From the NCBI GenBank assembly GCA_964609655.1, contig CAZSUA010000323.1:1-6353 (forward strand): a DNA stretch of 6,353 nt. Direction: 5' to 3'. Positions within the stretch are counted from its first letter, which is position 1. Every line of letters begins with the position of its first letter. Position numbers and translations under genes: made by a program. The stretch comes from JBBRRP01 sp964609655 (lineage in GTDB: Bacteria > Myxococcota_A > Polyangia > Polyangiales > Polyangiaceae). Of this stretch, positions 1 to 5,127 are shown piece after piece. Below the pieces are notes generated by a model that made no database searches, was not told the origin of the DNA, and saw only the letters and a list, made by a program, of their open reading frames with translations.

Positions 1-411
1 GCTCTGGCCCGCTGCGCCAGCTGCTCCCGCGGAATTTCCGCCGCCCATCGGCGAGCCGCCGCCGACTCCGGCACCCGCGGCGTTTGAGCCGCCAAGCCCA
101 TCCGTGCCGCCTGTTGCCGCGTTGCCAGCCGAAGCCGCCGAACCGCCGGTGCCAGCCGCCGAGCCACCGGTTCCTGCGCCCACGGGATCCGCACCCCCGG
201 TGCTGGCCCCGCCGGAACCATTCGGGGGCAGCGAACTCGCGCCGCCGGTAGCGGAGACGCCACCAGATGCAGACGTGCCTCCTGAAGCGGAGGCAGTTGC
301 TCCAGGCCTGGCGTTGTTACTAGGAAGATCGGGTTGAGGGTTGAGGACGCACGCTGACGCAGCCAGAGTTGCCAGCCATGCCATCCTCAGAACTCGAATC
401 CTCAAAAACAT
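1..411 (-). CDS. Gly/Ala/Ser-rich predicted lipoprotein, N-terminal part only (runs off the window)
   Basis: Reading leftward from an ATG at 411, the frame stays open for 137 codons to base 1, so the C-terminus and any functional domain lie outside the window. The product begins with a basic n-region (Arg4, Arg6, Arg9), a hydrophobic stretch MAWLATLAASA (10-20) and Cys21, a plausible signal peptidase II site (A-S-A-C), so it is probably a lipid-anchored secreted or periplasmic protein. The mature start CVLNPQPDLP is followed from about residue 38 by a low-complexity linker of Gly, Ala, Ser and Thr (TGGSAAGTGGSAAS and similar), which probably spaces a distal domain from the membrane. AGGA lies six bases before the ATG and supports this start; the in-frame ATG at 384 would also keep a signal sequence. 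Function is unknown. The Pro/Ala-rich frame on the opposite strand is its antisense shadow. Confidence 0.72.
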   Translation of the reverse strand, partial: MFLRIRVLRMAWLATLAASACVLNPQPDLPSNNARPGATASASGGTSASGGVSATGGASSLPPNGSGGASTGGADPVGAGTGGSAAGTGGSAASAGNAATGGTDGLGGSNAAGAGVGGGSPMGGGNSAGAAGAAGQS

Positions 412-443
412 TCTCGATCCTGCCTAGCATAGATTGGTCCATG

Positions 444-465
444 GCGGTCCACGTCTGAGGACCGC
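444..465. repeat. Inverted repeat (7-bp stem, 8-base loop) upstream of the lipoprotein gene
   Basis: GCGGTCC at 444-450 and GGACCGC at 459-465 are perfect reverse complements around ACGTCTGA. The element lies 33-54 bases upstream of the lipoprotein ATG, so it could be a leader hairpin or a protein-binding site near the promoter. No U-tract follows on either strand, so it is not a standard terminator. Confidence 0.45.
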
Positions 466-526
466 GCGTTTCCCGGGGTAGCTTAATTTTGACGTCTGAT
501 CGAATGAGCCACTTGGCACACACTTG

Positions 527-551
527 TGGCACAACATGGACACTTGTGCCA
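527..551. repeat. Inverted repeat TGGCACAA / TTGTGCCA
   Basis: TGGCACAA (527-534) and TTGTGCCA (544-551) form a perfect 8-bp stem around a 9-base loop. A further TGGCACA copy lies at 514-520, and CACTTGTG occurs twice (521-528, 541-548). Clusters of short direct and inverted motifs like this occur at ends of some insertion sequences and at regulator-binding arrays; no transposase lies within the window to decide. Confidence 0.45.
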
Positions 552-580
552 TGGAACCTGAGTGAGCCGTCGTGAGCCAC

Positions 581-609
581 TTCAGTCTGAGCGGCTATTC
601 AGTCTGAGC
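581..609. repeat. Direct repeat TTCAGTCTGAGC, two copies
   Basis: The 12-mer TTCAGTCTGAGC is present exactly at 581-592 and 598-609, a 17-base period. The second copy abuts the tyrA stop codon. The copies contribute the arms of the hairpin at 590-613. Confidence 0.55.
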
Positions 610-613
610 CGCT
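590..613 (-). repeat. Hairpin overlapping the tyrA stop codon
   Basis: AGCGGCT (590-596) and AGCCGCT (607-613) are perfect reverse complements with a 10-base loop, so the tyrA mRNA can fold a 7-bp stem that begins inside its stop codon (612-614). The downstream sequence on the minus strand (CAGACTGAAG reading) lacks a U-run, so intrinsic termination is not supported; a role in mRNA 3'-end stability remains possible. Confidence 0.4.
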
Positions 614-1451
614 AGAGGGCTGCCCGGGCCAACGCGAGCAGTTCTAAGACCTTCGCTGGAGTGGCGCCGGCGCCGCGGGCGGGCCCGAGTGCTTCCAGCT
701 CCGAGGCAAGAGGCTCCAGACAGCCGATGAGTGCCCGCACCGTGCGAGCAATGTCATCCCCGTTGCTCACGAAAATGTCTTTCCATATATTCTCGGCGCC
801 GCCCGCCGCCCGCGTGAGTCGCTCAAACGAAGGCCCGGCGGCGACTGACGCAGATTGTTCATGAGCTAAGAGTTTCACAATGCTGCCGAGAAGCTGTGGC
901 AAATGGCTCGTGAGCGCCACGGCGGCGTCGTGCGCTTCGGCAGTCATTTCGACGGCGTTGCTGCCCAGCGCGTGGAGGAGTCCCCGGACCGTACTAAGTG
1001 CTTCCTCTGACGCATGTGCCGGACACACGAGCCAGTTGCGGCCCAGAAACAGATCTGCCCGGGCATTGGCTGCCCCACCGCCGGGAAGTCCCGCCATCGG
1101 GTGGCCGGGGACGAAACGTTCGGAATTTAGGCAGAGCTGAGCGGCTTGGCTGATCGCGCGTTTTGTAGAACCGCAGTCTGTCACGCAGGGTGCGTGTTCC
1201 AGCGCAATGGGTAGGAGCGCGACGATTCGGCTCACGGGGATCGCTAAAATAGTGAGTTCGGAGCCGGAAAATGCCGAATGGATTCGTTCGTCAGCGCCAA
1301 TCGGCAGCACTACATCCGCCGCCGCTTTTGCTGAATCGAGCCCCAAAACTTCTGGCAAATCGACGCCGGTCACGTGCGTTCCGCGCTGACGTAGCGCCAG
1401 GCCGAGCGAGGCGCCGATCAGCCCGAGGCCGACAATAACTACCTTTTTCAT
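612..1451 (-). CDS. tyrA: Prephenate/arogenate dehydrogenase (TyrA), catalytic domain only
   Basis: This 279-residue cytoplasmic enzyme should oxidatively decarboxylate prephenate (or arogenate) with NAD(P)+ in tyrosine biosynthesis. The Rossmann domain opens with GLGLIGASLG (8-17), and Asp31 at the end of the second strand favours NAD+ over NADP+. TyrA hallmarks follow: TDCGSTK (91-97, with the conserved Ser), FVPGHPMAG (113-121, with the catalytic-type His117), AEAHD (171-175), SHLPQLL (182-188, second conserved His), LTR (212-214, probable substrate-binding Arg) and NIWKDIFVSN (221-230). The length matches a stand-alone catalytic protein; there is no C-terminal ACT domain and no fused chorismate mutase. 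Its ATG overlaps the stop of the DAHP-synthase-like gene as ATGA with no strong ribosome binding site, which implies translational coupling. Substrate preference (prephenate or arogenate) cannot be settled by eye. Confidence 0.93.
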   Translation of the reverse strand: MKKVVIVGLGLIGASLGLALRQRGTHVTGVDLPEVLGLDSAKAAADVVLPIGADERIHSAFSGSELTILAIPVSRIVALLPIALEHAPCVTDCGSTKRAISQAAQLCLNSERFVPGHPMAGLPGGGAANARADLFLGRNWLVCPAHASEEALSTVRGLLHALGSNAVEMTAEAHDAAVALTSHLPQLLGSIVKLLAHEQSASVAAGPSFERLTRAAGGAENIWKDIFVSNGDDIARTVRALIGCLEPLASELEALGPARGAGATPAKVLELLALARAAL

Positions 1452-2329
1452 TGCCGAAGTGCGACGCTCACCGCCCGCAGTTTTTCAGCAAGCTCCATGG
1501 CGGCTTGCCACTGCAAGGTAGCGGGCACCGTTGGCGGATCAGATTCGTGCCCCACCCAGACTCTCAAGATAACTCCGTCGGCTCCCGCTGCGATGGCTGC
1601 CGCCGCGATCGAGCTGCAATAACGGGCCTTTTGCGCGATACTCGGAACATCCACGACCACGGGCAAATGGGTGCGCACCTTGGCACGCACAATCAATCCG
1701 ATCTCCAGCGTGCGCACACCGTTCGGAGATTCATCGCCTGTCTCAAGCAGCACAACGCCACCTTCTAGCCGTTCAAGTTCGCTTTCAGCAGCAGAAATCC
1801 AGTGATCGGTGCCGCGGCTGGGCTCCCGAGAAACGAAGCGCACGGGCCAGCGTTGCCCACTTGGCCGCGGGTGGAGCGAAAGCGCTGCCAGCGCTCCAAC
1901 ATCCTCGGGAACACTTTGGCTCCTAAAAACCATGGCGTCGAAGGGCCGGCCCGCAAGGACTTCATAAGGCAGACCGGTCGACACACGTCCATTCTCAGTT
2001 CTGAGCAGTTGGGGTGAGAGTCCAACGGGCTCGATGGCGATCCAGGGCCGTTCGCCGCCGATGGTGCCCCAGGCGCCCTCAACAACTGTAGATTCCTTGC
2101 GAAAGCGGCGCGAAGCCAAGCGATAAGGCTCAGTCACGCGCACTACTTTGGCGACGTCTGGAAATTCGCGTACGACCGCGGCGTGTTCCGTTGTCACATC
2201 CCCCACCACACCCAAAATAGAGCGCTCTTGACCGGTTGATTTCTGCACCGCAAGCCCCGCTCCCGCAAGATATCGAATCACGCTTTCGATACTGGCCTCG
2301 GGCGCCTCGGGCTCCATGACGACAATCAT
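1448..2329 (-). CDS. Degenerate DAHP-synthase-like protein with intact N-terminal ferredoxin-like domain (probable pseudoenzyme)
   Basis: The 293-residue product matches the Thermotoga-type (AroA-I beta) DAHP synthase family. Its N-terminus, MIVVMEPEAP, then GQERSILGVVGD and VVRVTEPYRLASRRF (62-76), is the family's ferredoxin-like regulatory domain. The barrel is recognisable late in the chain: a strand ending in HLPVVVD (221-227) and AAIAAGADGVIL (243-254). Yet the GPCS metal-cysteine motif is replaced by IEPVG, DPSH by DVPSI, the VEVH glutamate/histidine strand by LRVW, and no RGGxxKPRTSP or ERG motif is present; about 40-50 residues between the first strand and FDAMVF (130-135) appear deleted. 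DAHP synthesis is therefore unlikely. The start at 2329 (ATG) is chosen because it coincides with the family N-terminus; a TTG at 2353 would add eight residues, and neither has a clear ribosome binding site. The frame is intact, so this is not an obvious pseudogene. Function is unknown; a regulatory partner of TyrA or of a true DAHP synthase is inferred. Confidence 0.8.
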   Translation of the reverse strand: MIVVMEPEAPEASIESVIRYLAGAGLAVQKSTGQERSILGVVGDVTTEHAAVVREFPDVAKVVRVTEPYRLASRRFRKESTVVEGAWGTIGGERPWIAIEPVGLSPQLLRTENGRVSTGLPYEVLAGRPFDAMVFRSQSVPEDVGALAALSLHPRPSGQRWPVRFVSREPSRGTDHWISAAESELERLEGGVVLLETGDESPNGVRTLEIGLIVRAKVRTHLPVVVDVPSIAQKARYCSSIAAAAIAAGADGVILRVWVGHESDPPTVPATLQWQAAMELAEKLRAVSVALRQ

Positions 2330-2433
2330 TTTGGGGGCGCGAGGCTCGGGCAAATCTTAGGGGTTTGCAAGAGGCATGGCTCGGCCCTGGCGCGGCCCTG
2401 ATCCAGCGGCATAGATCTTGAGTGTTTTCTCGT

Positions 2434-2454
2434 CCGCGTGTCTCTGGACGTGAC
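2434..2454 (+). repeat. Composite direct repeat, copy 1: CCGCGTG-N5-GGACGTGAC
   Basis: CCGCGTG (2434-2440), five bases, then GGACGTGAC (2446-2454). The same two blocks recur in the same order at 2598-2619 with a six-base gap, and both copies are preceded by CGT. The copies bracket the palindrome at 2479-2496. They may be duplicated sequence or binding sites. Confidence 0.45.
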
Positions 2455-2478
2455 AGCCTCTCAAAGTCGAACACCTGG

Positions 2479-2496
2479 TAGTAAGCATGCTTACTA
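2479..2496. promoter_or_regulatory. 18-bp perfect palindrome, candidate operator
   Basis: TAGTAAGCATGCTTACTA is exactly self-complementary over 18 bp and A/T-richer than its surroundings. It sits between the divergent aromatic-biosynthesis unit (start 150 bases to the left) and serS (start 166 bases to the right). The size and symmetry suit a dimeric helix-turn-helix repressor such as a TetR- or MarR-type protein. The GTAA-N6-TTAC spacing does not match the TyrR box TGTAAA-N6-TTTACA. No regulator gene is in the window. Confidence 0.5.
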
Positions 2497-2597
2497 TCTT
2501 CCAAGAACGAAAAGGGCCCCTCCACAGAACGCTCCCGCCGCGCCCCGCAACCCTACCCCGGTCGTGCCCTCCTACCGTCGTGCTCGGGGCGTCGTTT

Positions 2598-2619
2598 CCG
2601 CGTGAGCTCCGGACGTGAC
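2598..2619 (+). repeat. Composite direct repeat, copy 2: CCGCGTG-N6-GGACGTGAC
   Basis: CCGCGTG (2598-2604), six bases (AGCTCC), then GGACGTGAC (2611-2619), 43 bases before the serS ATG. It pairs with the copy at 2434-2454. Part of this copy, GCTCCGGACGT (2606-2616), recurs inverted at 6324-6334. Confidence 0.45.
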
Positions 2620-2651
2620 CTTTGATGGCGTTTTGGCTAAGAGTTGAGGCG

Positions 2652-2655
2652 GAGA
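2652..2655 (+). promoter_or_regulatory. serS ribosome binding site
   Basis: GGAG within GGCGGAGAATCGCC lies about seven bases before the ATG at 2662. It favours that ATG over the in-frame TTG at 2644, in agreement with the usual seryl-tRNA synthetase N-terminus (MLD). Confidence 0.6.
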
Positions 2656-2661
2656 ATCGCC

Positions 2662-3963
2662 ATGTTGGATGCTCGATACGTTGCCGATCATTTGGAAACC
2701 GTGAGGGAACGCTTGGGGACGCGAAGCTTTGACGCCGCGTCACTGCAAGGCCTTGCCGAGTTGAGTGCGGCACGTCGGGCTCTCATCGTGAAAACTGAAG
2801 CCGAGCAGGCGCGCAGAAATGCGGCCAGCGCCGAAATGGCGGAGTTAGCCAAGAGCCCCGACAAATCGCTCTTTCAGGCGCGTCGCGAGGACCTGAAGAA
2901 GCTGAGCGATGAAGTCAAGGTGCTCGAAGAGCAGATGAGTGCTCTTGAGGCGCAAATGGAAGAGCGCCTCGCCGTGATCCCCAATTTGCCGCATGAGTCG
3001 GTGCCGGTGGGGAGCTCCGAGGCGGATAATCGGGTGCTGCGCGTTTGGGGAAAGCAGCCTGAATTGGGCTTTGAAGCGCAGGCTCATTGGGATCTGGGAA
3101 CCAAGCTGGGGGTGCTCGATTTTGAACGCGCCGCGAAGCTTTCGGGTGCCCGCTTTTCAGTGCTTTCGGGACAGGGTGCCCGCCTGGAACGAGCGCTCAT
3201 CAACTTCATGTTGGATTTGCACACGCGGGAACATGGATACCGCGAGTTTTGTCCGCCTTTCTTGGTGCGTGGCGAGGCGCTCCGGGGCACCGGCCAGCTG
3301 CCAAAATTCGAGCAGGATCTCTTCAAAACGTTTCGTGCCGATCCTGAAGACCAAACGGCGCTCTATCTGATCCCAACGGCTGAAGTTCCGCTCACGAATC
3401 TCCATTCGGATGAGATCCTCGACGGCGCCAAGCTACCGCTCGCGTACACAGCGTATACACCCTGCTTCCGCAGCGAGGCCGGCTCGTACGGCAAAGATGT
3501 GCGGGGCTTGATCCGCCAACACCAATTCGACAAGGTGGAATTGGTGCGTTTTTGCGCTGAAGATCAGGGGCTCGCGGAGTTGGAACGGTTGAGCGGGCAC
3601 GCCGAAGAGGTTCTGAAGCGCCTGGGGCTGCACCACCGAGTTGTCGAACTCTGCACGGGCGATTTGGGTTTTGCTGCCGCCAAGACCTACGATCTGGAGG
3701 TGTGGCTGCCTTCCCAAAATTGCTTCCGCGAGATCTCGAGTTGTTCCTGGTGCGGCGATTTTCAGGCGCGGCGGGCTAAGATCCGGTACCGAAGCGCCCC
3801 GAAAGCCAAGCCACAATTCGTGCACACGCTGAATGGCTCAGGCTTGGCCGTGGGTCGCACCTGGGTTGCCATCGTCGAGCAGTATCAACAGGCGGATGGT
3901 TCGGTGATCGTCCCGGAGGTCCTGCGTCCGTTCATGGGCGTCGAGCGCCTCACGCCCGAGTGA
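2662..3963 (+). CDS. serS: Seryl-tRNA synthetase, class II, bacterial type
   Basis: This enzyme activates serine with ATP and charges tRNA-Ser (and tRNA-Sec where present) in the cytoplasm. The 433-residue length is normal. Residues about 1-110 begin MLDARYV and form the long helical hairpin (Glu/Lys/Arg-rich coiled coil, roughly 30-105) that reaches the tRNA-Ser variable arm. The catalytic domain shows YREFCPPFLV (193-202, motif 1 region), TGQLPKFEQDLF (210-221), the serine-binding TAE (239-241), motif 2 with CFRSEAGSYGKDVRG (268-282) and QFDKVELV (288-295), SCSWCGDFQARRAKIRYR (360-377) and motif 3 HTLNGSGLAVGRTWVAIVE (388-406). All expected catalytic signatures are present. The TTG at 2644 would add six residues but does not fit the family start. 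The gene ends in a GTGA overlap with the methyltransferase gene, suggesting co-transcription. Confidence 0.98.
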   Translation: MLDARYVADHLETVRERLGTRSFDAASLQGLAELSAARRALIVKTEAEQARRNAASAEMAELAKSPDKSLFQARREDLKKLSDEVKVLEEQMSALEAQMEERLAVIPNLPHESVPVGSSEADNRVLRVWGKQPELGFEAQAHWDLGTKLGVLDFERAAKLSGARFSVLSGQGARLERALINFMLDLHTREHGYREFCPPFLVRGEALRGTGQLPKFEQDLFKTFRADPEDQTALYLIPTAEVPLTNLHSDEILDGAKLPLAYTAYTPCFRSEAGSYGKDVRGLIRQHQFDKVELVRFCAEDQGLAELERLSGHAEEVLKRLGLHHRVVELCTGDLGFAAAKTYDLEVWLPSQNCFREISSCSWCGDFQARRAKIRYRSAPKAKPQFVHTLNGSGLAVGRTWVAIVEQYQQADGSVIVPEVLRPFMGVERLTPE

Positions 3964-5123
3964 GCCCAGCGAGCATGCCCGAAATGAGCCCGGGAACGAC
4001 GGCTGACCCCAGCCGATTTCAGCTGTTTTGTGCGACGGCGCTGGGATTTGAAGGGCTCCTGTGTGAGGAGCTCCGGGAGCTAGGCGTTAATCCAAGGCCG
4101 GTGATCGGCGGGGTTGAGTTGGTGGGTGGCTTCGAGGTGGTGGAGCTGATTCATCTCCAGTCGCGGATTGCGGAATCGATGCGGCTGCGCCTGAAGCCGT
4201 TCATGGCGCGCGATTTTGCGACGCTGGTGGAAGGATTGTCACGTTTGCCGTGGCACGCCTATTTGGGAAACGCCGAAAGCGTGCATGTCAGCGTCAGCTG
4301 CCAAAAATCACGGCTCTACCACTCGGACGCAGTGAGGGAGCGCTGCCTCAATGTGTTGGAACAGCGGCTCAAACGGAAGTTGCTGAGCGTGCCTAAAAAG
4401 GCCGCAGAACAAGCCGTTTTTATCCGAATTGTGGAGGATCGCGTTCAAGTGAGCGTGGATGCTTCGGGGGAGCTCCTGCACCGGCGAGGCGAACGCCGCC
4501 ATGTTTCTGTTGCTCCGCTGCGTGAGACGCTCGCGGCGGGGCTGGTGCGGGCTTTGGGACCCGTGGAGCGCGTTTGGGATCCGTTCTGCGGTAGCGGAGC
4601 GCTGCTGATCGAATGGATTTTGGCGAAGGCTGGCCATGCGCCAGGGGCTTGTCGCTCGTTTGCATTTGAGAGTTGGCCGACGTATCGGGCGCGCCTCGCT
4701 GCGTGGCAGGGAAGAAAGCACGGTGCAGGCGAGCGTGGGGAAGCGTTGGCTCGCCCGGCCGAGGTTGTCGCTTGGGGCGACGATATTGAGGCCCACGCGC
4801 TCAAGGCGGCCCGCGAGAATTTAGCCCATATTGGCTATCAATCTGCGACGGAGCTCACGGGACTCGATTTTGAGCAAATGGCCGAATGCGTTCCCAGCGG
4901 GACCGCCATCCTCAGCAATCCGCCGTACGGAGTTCGGCTCGGTTCAAACGTTGAGGATTTGTATCAGCGCCTGGATGGCTTGCTCGAACGCCGGCTGGAC
5001 CTGCGACCTGCAGTGATCATTACAGGTTACCTACGTTATCGCGCGCGTTCGCCCCACGCTTGGCGGGTGCTCTTCAGTACTCAGGTCGGTGGAATTCCGG
5101 CTGAAGTCTTGCGGCTGCCCTGA
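3960..5123 (+). CDS. rlmL: THUMP-domain class I RNA methyltransferase (RlmL/YpsC type)
   Basis: The 387-residue product belongs to the COG0116 family (E. coli RlmL N-terminal half, B. subtilis YpsC), SAM-dependent enzymes that make N2-methylguanosine in 23S rRNA; the exact target here is inferred. An N-terminal ferredoxin-like segment (about 19-60, LFCATALGFEGLLCEELREL) leads into a THUMP RNA-binding domain (about 65-165). The methyltransferase domain follows: LLHRRGERRH and APLRETLAAGLV (172-196), SAM motif I WDPFCGSGALLIE (206-218), AWGDDIEAHALKAARENL (271-288, acidic ribose-binding strand) and the catalytic NPPYG (320-324). It is a stand-alone protein without the RlmK half found fused in E. 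coli. It starts at a GTG overlapping the serS stop (GTGA); ATG codons at 3975 and 3984 are alternatives, and none has a strong ribosome binding site. The stop is four bases from that of the convergent lipoprotein gene. Confidence 0.9.
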   Translation: MSPASMPEMSPGTTADPSRFQLFCATALGFEGLLCEELRELGVNPRPVIGGVELVGGFEVVELIHLQSRIAESMRLRLKPFMARDFATLVEGLSRLPWHAYLGNAESVHVSVSCQKSRLYHSDAVRERCLNVLEQRLKRKLLSVPKKAAEQAVFIRIVEDRVQVSVDASGELLHRRGERRHVSVAPLRETLAAGLVRALGPVERVWDPFCGSGALLIEWILAKAGHAPGACRSFAFESWPTYRARLAAWQGRKHGAGERGEALARPAEVVAWGDDIEAHALKAARENLAHIGYQSATELTGLDFEQMAECVPSGTAILSNPPYGVRLGSNVEDLYQRLDGLLERRLDLRPAVIITGYLRYRARSPHAWRVLFSTQVGGIPAEVLRLP

Positions 5124-5127
5124 GCCG

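Larger units (their letters stand above)
412..611. other. Repeat-rich spacer between the lipoprotein gene and tyrA
   Basis: Both flanking genes read leftward, so this spacer should hold the promoter and leader of the lipoprotein gene and the 3' end of the tyrA unit. It carries four copies of GTCTGA (453-458, 494-499, 585-590, 602-607), two of TGAGCCACTT (505-514, 573-582), three TGGCACA-type motifs (514-520 and 527-533 direct, 545-551 inverted) and three hairpins. I see no convincing -35/-10 pair; TATGCT on the minus strand (426-431) is a weak -10 candidate. An open minus-strand frame crosses the spacer but has no recognisable product. Confidence 0.5.
2330..2661. other. Divergent intergenic region between the DAHP-synthase-like/tyrA unit and serS
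   Basis: This 332-base stretch must carry promoters for both divergent units. It contains an 18-bp palindrome near its centre and a composite direct repeat at 2434-2454 and 2598-2619. I see no tRNA, T-box leader or convincing small gene; open frames crossing it continue into the coding genes in the wrong frame. No consensus -35/-10 pair is clear; TACTAT at 2492-2497 on the plus strand, overlapping the palindrome, is a weak -10 candidate. Confidence 0.5.

Noticed and set aside
104..337. Plus-strand Pro/Ala-rich open frame
   Set aside because: It is the antisense image of the Gly-rich lipoprotein linker on the minus strand, which has a signal peptide, lipobox cysteine and ribosome binding site; the plus frame has none.
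514..529. TGGCAC...TTG resembling a sigma-54 promoter
   Set aside because: The spacing to TTG is one base short and the required GC of the -12 element is GT; the minus strand does not fit better.
320..580. Minus-strand 86-codon open frame
   Set aside because: It overlaps the lipoprotein leader and start in another frame and crosses the repeat cluster; its product has no recognisable features.
590..613. Hairpin after tyrA as a rho-independent terminator
   Set aside because: The stem overlaps the stop codon and is followed by mixed sequence with no U-run.
2479..2496. Palindrome as an intrinsic terminator or TyrR box
   Set aside because: No U-tract follows on either strand, it lies between divergent genes, and the half-site spacing differs from the TyrR consensus by two bases.
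2130..2525. Minus-strand frame beginning MEGPFSFLED across the intergenic palindrome
   Set aside because: It runs out of frame through the first 200 bases of the DAHP-synthase-like gene, whose frame is supported by family similarity.
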